Assembly (NCBI RefSeq): GCF_018881795.1
Contig: NZ_JACVPQ010000001.1
Location: 124,001 to 188,000 of the forward strand
Reading direction: 5' to 3'
Length of the DNA stretch: 64,000 nucleotides
Origin: Polynucleobacter sp. MWH-Jannik1A5
GTDB taxonomy: Bacteria > Pseudomonadota > Gammaproteobacteria > Burkholderiales > Burkholderiaceae
In this document: positions 44,078 to 55,462 of the stretch, piece after piece
Position numbering within the stretch: the first letter of the stretch is position 1
Layout of the letters: each line of letters opens with the position of its first letter
The notes under the pieces: model-generated
What the model was told of the DNA's origin: nothing
The model's database searches: none
The model's input: only the letters and a program-made list of their open reading frames with translations
Translations under genes and position numbers: made by a program

Positions 44078-44757
44078 ATCGGCAGCGAACAATGCTCAAT
44101 CAACCCAACCCCTCCCCTCCGGGAAAAGGCGGTGTGGTGTATGTCATTGATGATGATGAAGCGATTCGAGATTCCCTGGCTCTACTACTTAATGCCTATG
44201 GTTTTAGGGTTAGCCCTCATGAAAGTGCCGAGAGATTCTTGCAATCACTAGCCGCTAGTGATCAACAATCTTTGGGCTGTGCTTTAGTAGATATTCACCT
44301 TGGCGGCATGTCTGGAATCGAACTTCAAGACATGCTTCTGAATATGGGTCTTAATATTCCCATCGCATTTATTACTGGCCATGGGGAAATCACCACTGCG
44401 GTAAATGCACTTAAAAAGGGGGCTTTTGACTTTATTCAAAAACCAGTAGATGAAGAAAAGCTTTATAGCTTAATCAATGAAATGCTATCAAAGGCCTATC
44501 TTAGTAAAGAACAATCTACGGAGCTCAAAGAGATCAAAGAGAGATTTAGACTTCTGACCCAAAGAGAAGTTGATGTGCTTGATCGCATTATTGCTGGCAG
44601 GATTAATAAGGAAGTTGGCCTGGACTTAGGTATTTCAATTAAAACCGTAGAAGCGCATCGAGCGAACCTCATGGAAAAGCTTAAGGTAAATCGTGCGGCT
44701 AAGCTACTTCAGTTAACCTTGAGATATCGAGAGGCTAAGGCTAAAGGACTTATTTAA
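44074..44757 (+). CDS. FixJ/NodW-type response regulator
   Basis: 227 residues. The receiver domain has acidic DDDEAIRDSLALLLN, the phospho-acceptor in CALVDIHLGGMSG, and K in FDFIQKPVDEEKL. The LuxR-type helix-turn-helix reads LTQREVDVLDRIIAGRINKE and VGLDLGISIKTVEAHRANL. Such regulators partner with FixL-like or hybrid kinases, but none is nearby, so it is an orphan. It is the third gene of an operon with two unknown small genes. ATG at 44092 is an alternative start. Confidence 0.88.
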   Translation: MNRQRTMLNQPNPSPPGKGGVVYVIDDDEAIRDSLALLLNAYGFRVSPHESAERFLQSLAASDQQSLGCALVDIHLGGMSGIELQDMLLNMGLNIPIAFITGHGEITTAVNALKKGAFDFIQKPVDEEKLYSLINEMLSKAYLSKEQSTELKEIKERFRLLTQREVDVLDRIIAGRINKEVGLDLGISIKTVEAHRANLMEKLKVNRAAKLLQLTLRYREAKAKGLI

Positions 44758-44764
44758 TGGGAAC

Positions 44765-44781
44765 CGTTACTTAAAGTAACG
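44765..44781. terminator. CGTTACTT-A-AAGTAACG palindrome between convergent genes
   Basis: Eight-base perfect arms with one central base lie between the convergent ends of the FixJ-type gene and panE-like gene. It is identical to the palindrome at 51438-51454 and is followed by GCTCAAA as in the other repeats. The tRNA part is absent here. It probably acts as a two-way terminator. Confidence 0.55.
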
Positions 44782-44782
44782 C

Positions 44783-45718
44783 TCAAATAGGCATTCTCGA
44801 TTCCAACATTTTTATCATTGCATAGACTGATTCATTCAATGGGGTAGGAATTTCATATTCCTTTCCAAGCTTAACAATATAGCCGTTGAGATAATCAATT
44901 TCGGATTTCTTTCCACGCCTTAAGTCCTGCGCAGTTGACGATATCTGAGTAGACATAGTTTTTGCTATAGCATCATTAGCCGCCATTGCTTCATGCCTCT
45001 CTATATGCAGTCCTTTTTGAGCGGCTATCTGTAAAAACTCCTCAGTAATCCCGTTAATTAATTTCACAATTTCAGGAACCTTTACCATTTCCCCGTATGC
45101 AATCTGACCAATTCCTGAAATGGCGTTGTAGGAGCAATTAACCAAAAACTTTAACCACATGTCCTTTAGTATTTGGGGCGCTATTTCACAAGGCACAGCT
45201 GCACTCTGAAAAAGTTCACAAACGCCAGCAAGATTCTCAGAATCCCTTAGGGACAACTCCCCCACAGTTCCCACCAATAACTCACCCCTGCCATGATGTT
45301 TCATCACCCTATCGCCCACCATTCCACAGGCCACATAAACGACAGCGGGATATACAGCAGTGGAAATAATTTGTGAGGCTACATCTACATTAGCAACCCC
45401 GTTCTGTAAACTCAGTACAACTGTTTCTTTTGGAAGAATTGGCGCTAAGTCTTTGAGTGCTTTCTCGGTATCATGCGACTTGACGCAAAGCAAAATCAAA
45501 TCAGCATCAGATAAAAGTGATATGTCATTACTCGCTTTGATGGGTATGGTCTCATTAAATGTTTGACACTCCATTGCTAACCCATGATCCTGTATTGCTA
45601 GAGCGCGATCCGATCTTCCGACTAGGGTAACGTCGTGATGGGCACGAGCCAACATGCCACCAAAAAAGCAGCCCACAGCCCCAGCACCCAATACATAAAT
45701 CTTCTTGAAATTCTTCAA
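44783..45718 (-). CDS. Ketopantoate-reductase-family (PanE/ApbA) protein
   Basis: 311 residues. The N-terminal Rossmann motif is VLGAGAVGCFFGGMLARAHHDV, followed by LILLCVKSHDTEKAL and LSLQNGVANVDVASQII. The C-terminal domain has KFLVNCSYNAISGI with the catalytic lysine near 188 and SSTAQDLRRGKKSEIDYLNGYIV. These are the family hallmarks. True PanE reduces ketopantoate for coenzyme A; paralogues reduce other 2-oxo acids. No pantothenate genes are near, so the exact substrate is open. Confidence 0.85.
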   Translation of the reverse strand: MKNFKKIYVLGAGAVGCFFGGMLARAHHDVTLVGRSDRALAIQDHGLAMECQTFNETIPIKASNDISLLSDADLILLCVKSHDTEKALKDLAPILPKETVVLSLQNGVANVDVASQIISTAVYPAVVYVACGMVGDRVMKHHGRGELLVGTVGELSLRDSENLAGVCELFQSAAVPCEIAPQILKDMWLKFLVNCSYNAISGIGQIAYGEMVKVPEIVKLINGITEEFLQIAAQKGLHIERHEAMAANDAIAKTMSTQISSTAQDLRRGKKSEIDYLNGYIVKLGKEYEIPTPLNESVYAMIKMLESRMPI

Positions 45719-45835
45719 TTTCTTATTGTTTAGTTATTTTTCTCTAAAAAATATCCGCTATCTAAGCGGATACAAGCCATAGCTAGTTATGGAGGAGACT
45801 TTTTTAATCCTACGCTCACTTTTTTATGTAAGCAA

Positions 45836-45940
45836 GCGTTACTTAAAGTGTCGCTCAAAAGACAAAACCCCCACCATTTCTGATGAGGGCTTGCTTTTCT
45901 TTTGGGCTCATCAGGACTTGGAACTACTTCAAGCCGATCT
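45836..45940 (-). repeat. Degenerate tRNA 3'-half repeat, copy C
   Basis: In order: GCGTTACTTAAAGTGTCGC (palindrome, two mismatches), AAAACCCCCACCATTTCTGA and TGAGGG (a hairpin with T-tract on the minus strand), then TTTGGGCTCATCAGGACTTG (45901-45920; decayed acceptor and T-arm) and GAAC. Similarity fades after that. A 63-codon plus-strand frame across it is not a gene. Confidence 0.7.
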
Positions 45941-45991
45941 GGAATGTGACTTTTGGCTAAAAATTACGCTCTCCTCTTAATTTAAGAGGGG

Positions 45992-46414
45992 TTAAGTATG
46001 GGCTAGCTTTGACCTAGCTCGCTCCTCAAACTGCTTCTTATTTATAACTACTCTTTCGTGGCGACCACGTGAGATCACATCAACTTCATCGTGAGCCTCT
46101 ACCTGGAAAATGAGTTTTCTACCTTTAACGCCAATGAGCTCAACATTCGCGGTCACTTCCATGCCCACAGGAGTGGCGGCCTCATGAGTAACACTAATTA
46201 ATGTTCCAACAGCTTGCTCTTCTGGCCAATCTAAATGAGGAATAATGGCCCTTACACAAGCTAACTCTAAAAAGCCAACCAAAAAGCCTGTGGCAAACAC
46301 TTCGGGTCTTACTGCGGCCTCACCTGACTCAGGATACATGGCAGGTACAGTCTGACTATCTGTGACCGTAAATTTACATTGATATTGAATACCTGGCTTT
46401 AAGGTGTCTTTCAT
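45992..46414 (-). CDS. Fluoroacetyl-CoA-thioesterase-like (FlK family) protein
   Basis: 140 residues, hot-dog fold. The family's conserved Thr, Glu and His are visible in EVFATGFLVGFLELACV and VGTLISVTHEAATPVGM. FlK relatives hydrolyse acyl-CoA thioesters; specificity for fluoroacetyl-CoA cannot be assumed. It lies about 140 bases after mmsB in the same direction. It may clear stalled CoA esters of the valine pathway; this is an inference. Confidence 0.82.
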   Translation of the reverse strand: MKDTLKPGIQYQCKFTVTDSQTVPAMYPESGEAAVRPEVFATGFLVGFLELACVRAIIPHLDWPEEQAVGTLISVTHEAATPVGMEVTANVELIGVKGRKLIFQVEAHDEVDVISRGRHERVVINKKQFEERARSKLAHT

Positions 46415-46555
46415 ATAAGCAATCCGTAGAATATTGGTTAATTTTGTTACAGACTACTGCAAAAAAGTTGCTGCTAGGGCCACATTCAATCATGTCTAGT
46501 GGAGACTTTCTTTTCCATTATGCGACCAAACCCTTGGAGCATTGCCGTCAGAAGG

Positions 46556-47443
46556 TTAATTTTTATGCAACTTAATGATCGCAGAAAAGTCTAGCTGGCC
46601 ATTTCCTTGGGAACTAAATAGTTGATAGAGTTGCTGCGCAACCGCACCAAGAACAACTGGCTCTTTGGCAAATTTTGCTGCTTCAGTCGCTAGACCTAAA
46701 TCCTTAAGCATTAAATCAACGCCAAAACCTCCTTTGTAACCCCTCGAAGCTGGAGCACTTTCAACCACATCGGGATATGGGTTGTAAATTTCAGAGCTCC
46801 AACACCTGCCACTTGATGTATTAATAATTCCGGCCAACACCTTAGGATCCATTCCTAAAGAAACTCCCAATGACATTGCTTCTGCCGTAGCGATCATTGA
46901 GATGCCTAGAAGCATATTGTTGGCCACTTTGGCAACCTGTCCATTTCCAGAGTTGCCGCAATAAACAATATTTTTTCCCATCTGAGACAGTAGTGGTTGC
47001 GCATACTCAAAATTTTTTTTTGTACCGCCAACCATGAAAGTCAGGGTGCCGGATTCCGCCCCTCCCGTTCCTCCAGAAACCGGGGCATCCAACATCGGAT
47101 TACCTTTTTCCAGAGCCGCCTTAGCAACCTCTCTAGCAGTTTGAGGGTCAATAGTCGAGCAATCTATTAAAAGCACATCTTGAGAAACTGACCCAAAAAT
47201 TCCGCCCTGCCCTAGATAAACCGATCGCACGTGCTGACTTGCGGGAAGCATCGTAATTACCACCTCAACATTAGCAGCACTTGCAACCTCCGCTGGAGAT
47301 TGGGCAATACTTGCACCCGCCGTACGTAGCTGATCCAGAGCCTCTTTAGACAAATCGAATACAGTTAATTCATGGCCAGCTTTTATTAAGTTTCTGGCCA
47401 TTGGGCTGCCCATATTACCCAAACCAATAAATCCTAACTTCAT
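46556..47443 (-). CDS. mmsB: 3-hydroxyisobutyrate dehydrogenase
   Basis: 295 residues from ATG 47443, which follows GGAGAAG; the upstream ATGs lack such a site and add an unusual leader. The Rossmann motif GFIGLGNMGSPMARNLIKAG, substrate site DAPVSGGTGGAESG and catalytic lysine region GNGQVAKVANNMLLG are clear. It oxidises 3-hydroxyisobutyrate to methylmalonate semialdehyde in valine breakdown. It follows mmsA by 79 bases, a classic pairing; GlxR at 56.8 kb is a paralogue. Confidence 0.92.
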   Translation of the reverse strand: MKLGFIGLGNMGSPMARNLIKAGHELTVFDLSKEALDQLRTAGASIAQSPAEVASAANVEVVITMLPASQHVRSVYLGQGGIFGSVSQDVLLIDCSTIDPQTAREVAKAALEKGNPMLDAPVSGGTGGAESGTLTFMVGGTKKNFEYAQPLLSQMGKNIVYCGNSGNGQVAKVANNMLLGISMIATAEAMSLGVSLGMDPKVLAGIINTSSGRCWSSEIYNPYPDVVESAPASRGYKGGFGVDLMLKDLGLATEAAKFAKEPVVLGAVAQQLYQLFSSQGNGQLDFSAIIKLHKN

Positions 47444-47522
47444 ACTCTTCTCCATAAGACGCCCATGCAGGGCAAAGAAAATCCCCATGAACCTTATCTA
47501 GGTCGATGGGGACAAGACGATA

Positions 47523-49034
47523 TTACTTTAATGAGATGGTGGTATTGACACCGCTACTCTGATTGTCTTCTTCAAACCAACGAGAAGTGACTGTTTTTGT
47601 TTGAGTCCAGAAAGAAATTGCCTGCTTGCCATTGGGGCCCAAATCTCCCAATTTCGAAGCGCGTGAACCAGTAAAACTAAAGTATGCAACCGGCACCGGA
47701 ATTGGTACATTAATACCAACCTGGCCGACATCAATTTCATTTTGATATTTTCTGGCAGACCAACCACTAGAGGTAAAGATAGAAGTGCCATTACCATTTG
47801 GATTTGCGTTAATAAATGCAATTGCATCATCTAATGTATCAACACATACTATATCCAGAACTGGAGCGAAAATTTCTTGATCGTAAATGTCCATTCCAGG
47901 CTTAACCTCACTAAAAATAGTTGGCCCAATAAAGTTACCCTCTTCATACCCAGGAACGATACACTTTCGACCATCTAAAAGTAGTTTTGCACCTTGCGCC
48001 ACACCTGAGTCAATCAAAGCCAAAGCACGCGTTTTAGCATGCTTATTTACCAAGGGGCCGAGATCAGCAGATCTGTCTGTACCAGGCCCCACTTTCATGG
48101 CTGATGACTTTTCGACAATTTCATCAATCCAATTTTTTGCATCGCCAACTAAGACTGTTACAGAGTTCGCCATACATCTTTGACCTGCTGCACCAAAGGC
48201 CGATCCCAATAAATTATTAATGGCTTGACTTCTATTGGCATCAGGCATGATTACGCAATGATTTTTTGCGCCCATCATAGACTGCACACGCTTGCCAGCC
48301 TCTGAACCGCGACGATAAATATGCGTACCTACTTTAGTTGATCCGATAAAGGAAATTGCTTTGATATCTGGGTGATCGCAAATCATATTCGCTACGTCAG
48401 GGCCGCCATGAACCACATTTAAAACGCCTGGAGGAAGTCCAGCCTGATGAGCCAATTCCACTAATAACATGCTTGAGCTTGGATCTTGCTCAGATGGTTT
48501 CAATATGAAAGTATTCCCCGATACGATTGCCATTGGGAACATAAAACACGGCAACATCACAGGAAAGTTAAACGCAGTAATTCCAGCGCCCACACCGATG
48601 GGCTGCATCAGAGTAAAGACTTCTACACCAGTTGCCGCATTTTCCGCCATTTCACCCAACTGCAAGGATGTTATCGAGCAGGCGTGCTCAACTACCTCTA
48701 AGCCGCGGCTAATCTCCCCTTCTGCGTCAGACAATGTTTTACCATGCTCCCTAGTAATTAACTCTGCCAATGGGGCGATGTTATCCCTTATGAGTTGCTG
48801 GAATTTCAGCATGATGCGCATGCGATTAGATAGCGAGACATTGCGCCAAGTTTTAAAAGCTTTCTTAGCGGAAGCCACCGCCATATCCAACTCTTGCTGT
48901 GTTGCAAAGGGTACCGTTGCTACAACCTCTTGCGTGGCCGGATTAATTACATCGCGCCACTCTGAGGACTTAGATTCGAATGGCTTACCGTCTATGAGGT
49001 GATGAATTTTAGGAACTGATTTACTTAATGTCAT
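47523..49034 (-). CDS. mmsA: Methylmalonate-semialdehyde dehydrogenase (CoA-acylating)
   Basis: 503 residues of the aldehyde-dehydrogenase fold. FILKPSEQDPSSSMLLVELA binds NAD, and the catalytic cysteine lies in GAAGQRCMANSVTVLVG. The missing general-base glutamate pattern and GAKNHCVIMPDA are typical of the CoA-dependent class. It makes propionyl-CoA from methylmalonate semialdehyde. It lies between the binding-protein gene and mmsB, pointing left. Confidence 0.93.
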   Translation of the reverse strand: MTLSKSVPKIHHLIDGKPFESKSSEWRDVINPATQEVVATVPFATQQELDMAVASAKKAFKTWRNVSLSNRMRIMLKFQQLIRDNIAPLAELITREHGKTLSDAEGEISRGLEVVEHACSITSLQLGEMAENAATGVEVFTLMQPIGVGAGITAFNFPVMLPCFMFPMAIVSGNTFILKPSEQDPSSSMLLVELAHQAGLPPGVLNVVHGGPDVANMICDHPDIKAISFIGSTKVGTHIYRRGSEAGKRVQSMMGAKNHCVIMPDANRSQAINNLLGSAFGAAGQRCMANSVTVLVGDAKNWIDEIVEKSSAMKVGPGTDRSADLGPLVNKHAKTRALALIDSGVAQGAKLLLDGRKCIVPGYEEGNFIGPTIFSEVKPGMDIYDQEIFAPVLDIVCVDTLDDAIAFINANPNGNGTSIFTSSGWSARKYQNEIDVGQVGINVPIPVPVAYFSFTGSRASKLGDLGPNGKQAISFWTQTKTVTSRWFEEDNQSSGVNTTISLK

Positions 49035-49079
49035 ATTTACTCTTTGTTATCGTTAATGTTTATCAAAGCACTAATGCAA

Positions 49080-50303
49080 TTATTTTTTTACTAAAGGGCA
49101 GGTAGATTCCGACAAGGGCTTAAATGCAATTTGTGAAGGAATAGTGCTTACTAAGTTGTAGTAATCCCATGGACCCTTAGATTCACTAGGCTTCTTAACC
49201 TGGAATAGGTAGACATCGTGGATCACGCGACCATCAGGTCTGATAGAAGCATTACGCATTACCGCATCCTTAATTGGGGTATCGCGCATTGTTTGTGCAA
49301 TAACCTTCCAGTTATCTGATTTGGCTGCAGCAACAGACTTCAGATAATGATAGGTACTTGAATACACCCCTGCCTGAACCATTGTTGGCTTAAAGCCCTT
49401 GTGCATTTTTTCAAATCTCTTGGAAAAAGCGCGCGTCTGATCGTCTAGGTCCCAATAAAAACCTTCTGAAAACAGCAGGCCTTGAGCGGTGTTTAAACCC
49501 ATGGAATGAACATCGGTTAGGAAAACCAGCAAAGCAGCCACTTGCTGCTGGCTTGTGGAGCCAATACCAAATTCTTTTGAGGCTTTAATGGCATTCACCG
49601 TATCTTGAGCGCCATTCGCCAAAGCAATGACGTTGGCCTTGGATGCTTGAGCCTGAAGCAAAGCAGATGAAAAATCACTATTATTTAAAGGGTGCTTAAC
49701 GCTACCCACAATAGTGCCGCCATTTGCCTTAACGATATCCCCAGCCTCTTTTTCTAGAGATTGGCCAAATGCATAATCGACTGTTACAAAGTACCAAGTT
49801 TTACCGCCCTTGCGAGTTATTGCGGAAGCCGGACCGGAGGCAGATGAATACGTATCAAACATCCAGTGAAATCCATTGGGCGCACAATCTTCGTTAGTTA
49901 AGCGCGTTGTCGCCGGACCGCTATACATTGCAATCCCGCCTTTTTCTTTAATTAACTTTTGAACTGCCAATGCTCCCGCAGAATTAGTGAGGTCTACGAT
50001 GGCATCTACCCCATCTTTATCCATCCACTCACGAGCCTTAGCAACCATGATGTCTGGCTTATTTTGATTGTCAGCGGACACTAAATCAATTTTCATACCC
50101 TTGCACTCAGCTTTTAGGCAATCATCAATCGCCATTTTTGCTGCAATGACAGAGCCTTCCCCGCCCATCCCGGAGTACGGGCCGGACATATCCGTCAAAA
50201 CGCCAATCTTTACACCGCCATTACTTAAGTCAGCCTGTGCAGTACCCACTGCGAGCATTGCACCTAAAAGTATCGATAATTTTTTGATTCTCAGCATTTT
50301 CAT
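49080..50303 (-). CDS. Branched-chain amino-acid-type ABC substrate-binding protein
   Basis: 407 residues with a signal peptide (MKMLRIKKLSILLGAMLAVG, AQA before DLSNGG). The LivK-like fold shows VKIGVLTDMSGPYSGMGGEG and a lower lobe with VDYAFGQSLEKEAGDIV. No permease or ATPase gene is adjacent, so it is an orphan that must use a transporter encoded elsewhere. Its position before mmsA suggests a ligand from valine catabolism. That is an inference. Confidence 0.88.
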   Translation of the reverse strand: MKMLRIKKLSILLGAMLAVGTAQADLSNGGVKIGVLTDMSGPYSGMGGEGSVIAAKMAIDDCLKAECKGMKIDLVSADNQNKPDIMVAKAREWMDKDGVDAIVDLTNSAGALAVQKLIKEKGGIAMYSGPATTRLTNEDCAPNGFHWMFDTYSSASGPASAITRKGGKTWYFVTVDYAFGQSLEKEAGDIVKANGGTIVGSVKHPLNNSDFSSALLQAQASKANVIALANGAQDTVNAIKASKEFGIGSTSQQQVAALLVFLTDVHSMGLNTAQGLLFSEGFYWDLDDQTRAFSKRFEKMHKGFKPTMVQAGVYSSTYHYLKSVAAAKSDNWKVIAQTMRDTPIKDAVMRNASIRPDGRVIHDVYLFQVKKPSESKGPWDYYNLVSTIPSQIAFKPLSESTCPLVKK

Positions 50304-50393
50304 TCCCCTGATTCTTATTTTTGATATTTGCCCTTACATACCCAGCGAATCTTACTTAGGTATTTTTACAATTAGAATCAAGTAAAATGCATA

Positions 50394-50412
50394 TTTAGAT
50401 TGCAAATTTGCA
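50394..50412. promoter_or_regulatory. Probable LysR operator
   Basis: TGCAAATTTGCA (50401-50412) is a perfect 12-base palindrome in the 114-base gap between the divergent binding-protein and LysR genes. A related ATGCATATTT half-site lies just left of it (50386-50395). It is five bases from the LysR ATG at 50418. It fits an autoregulated LysR control site. Confidence 0.6.
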
Positions 50413-50417
50413 TAACT

Positions 50418-51344
50418 ATGAATAGCAATTCCATTAACTGGGACAACATCAGAGTATTTCTGGCCGTTGCCAGGCTTCAATCCGCCTATGAGGCCTCGAA
50501 TCATCTAAAAATCGACCAATCCACAATCAGTCGTAGACTTAAAAAACTAGAAGAAGAGATTGGATCGGAGCTCTTTACGCGCAATTCGCAAGGACATTTG
50601 CTTAACGCTAATGGCCACCTCCTACTCGAATATGCCGAGTCCATTGAAAACACCATCTCATCCATGGAGAGCAAGCTTGGAGGAGACAGTCAGGTATTAA
50701 CTGGCTCGATTAGGCTTGGGGCTACAGAAGGATTCGGAAGTACTTTTTTAGCGCCTCATTTAGCAAATTTCTGTGAGCTGCACTCAGGATTAACCGTTGA
50801 TTTGCTGGCGTTACCTCGCCTCATCAATCTCTCAAAACGCGAGGCTGATCTTGTGGTCAGCATTGAAAAACCAGAGACGGGTCCATACATCGCATGCAAA
50901 CTAACAGACTACAAACTCCAAGCCTATGCAACCCCCAAATATTTAAATGATCATCATCAAATTAAAAATCTAGAAGACTTAAGCGAGCATAAATTCATCG
51001 GCTATGTTGATGAATATTCCTTTAGCCTAAAACTTCAGTATCTAAAAAATCTAGCGCCAAATGCACATGTGCCCTTCAGAAGTAGCAGTCTTACCGCTCA
51101 ACTACATGGAGCTCTTCAGGGAAAAATGCTCGCCGTATTACCTTGCTTTTTAGCGAAAAATCATCCAACACTGATTCCCGTCCTGCCCGAGAAAACAAGC
51201 TTTAATAGGACCTTCTGGTTAATTGCTCCAAGCGAGCGTAAAAGTGTCGCAAGGGTTACTGAACTATGGGACTACATAAGACATATTTCCTCGATTAATC
51301 AAGACTATCTTCTTGGGGATAGCTTGGATATTAATTGGAATTAG
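50418..51344 (+). CDS. LysR-family regulator next to the mms genes
   Basis: 308 residues from ATG 50418; a TTG six codons upstream lies in the palindrome and is unlikely. The helix-turn-helix covers LAVARLQSAYEASNHLKIDQ and STISRRLKKLEEEIGSELF. The C-terminal effector domain has GSIRLGATEGFGSTFLAPHL. It is divergent from the binding protein-mmsA-mmsB unit, the usual LysR target arrangement. The effector may be an intermediate of valine breakdown. Confidence 0.88.
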   Translation: MNSNSINWDNIRVFLAVARLQSAYEASNHLKIDQSTISRRLKKLEEEIGSELFTRNSQGHLLNANGHLLLEYAESIENTISSMESKLGGDSQVLTGSIRLGATEGFGSTFLAPHLANFCELHSGLTVDLLALPRLINLSKREADLVVSIEKPETGPYIACKLTDYKLQAYATPKYLNDHHQIKNLEDLSEHKFIGYVDEYSFSLKLQYLKNLAPNAHVPFRSSSLTAQLHGALQGKMLAVLPCFLAKNHPTLIPVLPEKTSFNRTFWLIAPSERKSVARVTELWDYIRHISSINQDYLLGDSLDINWN

Positions 51345-51751
51345 ACTAAATTTAATTGCCATCTAAGGGTTACTCTAGTTAAATTTTTCCAAAAAACCCG
51401 AAGGTAGCTTTAATATTTCTTGGTTGTATCGGTCAACCGTTACTTAAAGTAACGCTCAAAAAAATACCAACCCGAAGGTTGGTATTTTCATTTCTGGTGG
51501 GCCCACCAGGACTTGAACCTGGGACCAAAGGATTATGAGAGCAGAAGCCCATGATAGAGCCATATAAACAGGGGGTCTGCGGGTGGTCAGTGTCGGTGTG
51601 TAAGCAAATGTGTAAGCAAATTCACGCATTTACTAGAAGAACTCTCCAGCTCTTTGGTTTCGAAAACCAAAGGATTTTTAGAGCAACCGTTTAGCACTTC
51701 GTTGCTCCAAAGTGATTTTTTAGTATTGATAAGTGTTACTTTAAGTAACAC
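51345..51751. other. Gene-free region holding repeat copy D
   Basis: About 400 bases without a real gene. Most of it is repeat copy D. GTGTCGGTGTGTAAGCAAAT and TGTAAGCAAATTC (51590-51622) contain a direct TGTGTAAGCAAA repeat, similar in style to the repeats at the start of the integrase at 5957. They may be what is left of an integrase start, so this could be the scar of an excised or decayed element. Confidence 0.5.
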
Positions 51752-51753
51752 TT
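51438..51753 (-). repeat. Best-preserved tRNA 3'-half repeat, copy D
   Basis: In order on the plus strand: palindrome CGTTACTTAAAGTAACG (51438-51454); a perfect terminator for the minus strand, AATACCAACC-cgaa-GGTTGGTATT with a T-run (51462-51490); then a tRNA 3' half (51495-51541) with CCA, GGGCCCA acceptor, perfect T-arm CCAGG-TTCAAGT-CCTGG and CTCATAA anticodon loop. No 5' half follows. Further right are a CTTTGG/CCAAAG hairpin (51652-51672), a GAGCAAC/GTTGCTC repeat (51681-51710) and the 11-base-arm palindrome AAGTGTTACTT-t-AAGTAACACTT (51731-51753). Confidence 0.85.
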
Positions 51754-52152
51754 AAACCATATGGGCACAACAGGCAGCTAACCATCCTTGCTGTCTTGCT
51801 CGTTCATACGCGTAAGAAAAGCGCCTCTTAAACTCTATTGGTTTTGACATTGACTACTAGCTTCAATGCATCGCTCTAAAGTCCACGTCGCAGGTACGGC
51901 AGGCTTTCTTTTGAATCCTTTAATATGTGTAGTGCACTTAGTAAGCCATCCACGTTTAATAGCCTTACGATAACTGACTGGACTCTCTTGCTCCCACTTC
52001 TCCCTTGTTGGAAAATGGGATGCCTCCTCTATGCAACGCTCAAGAGTCCAATATCCTTCCTCCATTACAGGTTGATTCAAACACCAAGTTCTAACTGGTT
52101 CATTCGTTCTCAATAACTTAAATAAAGGTATTTGGTTACTTTTAGCCTGCAT
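51752..52152 (-). pseudogene. Frameshifted two-module WTLERC protein
   Basis: The uninterrupted frame is 105 residues (stop at 51835), with a strong GGAGG before the ATG at 52152. It holds a full module starting WTLERCIEEA (residue 35) and ending YRKAIKRGWLTKCTTHI, and the start of a second (WTLERCIEAS, residue 90) cut by the stop. In a different frame the DNA goes on as EFKRRFSYAYERARQQGWL, AACCAHMV and a stop at 51752, which completes the second module. So a single frameshift near 51840-51860 broke a two-module protein. The module resembles DNA-binding repeats beside phage and island endonucleases. Function is unknown. Confidence 0.7.
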
Positions 52153-52297
52153 AAATACCTCCTACACAAATTAACCTAAAATATATATTTCCGACTTAAC
52201 ATTAAAAATTAGATCAGCTCTATAAGAAAACCTATGCTTGATTGAGTATTGAGAAATAATGTTCAATATCGCTCATTAGCTATAGTCCAGAGCCTAT

Positions 52298-55460
<3,163 letters not shown>

Positions 55461-55462
55461 GA

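Noticed and set aside
45789..45980. 63-codon plus-strand frame
   Set aside because: It runs straight through repeat copy C, has no recognisable protein features and ends in decayed tRNA sequence.
51495..51541. Possible complete tRNA gene with CAT anticodon
   Set aside because: Only the anticodon loop, T-arm and acceptor 3' strand are present. The sequence beyond shows no D-arm or matching 5' acceptor strand.
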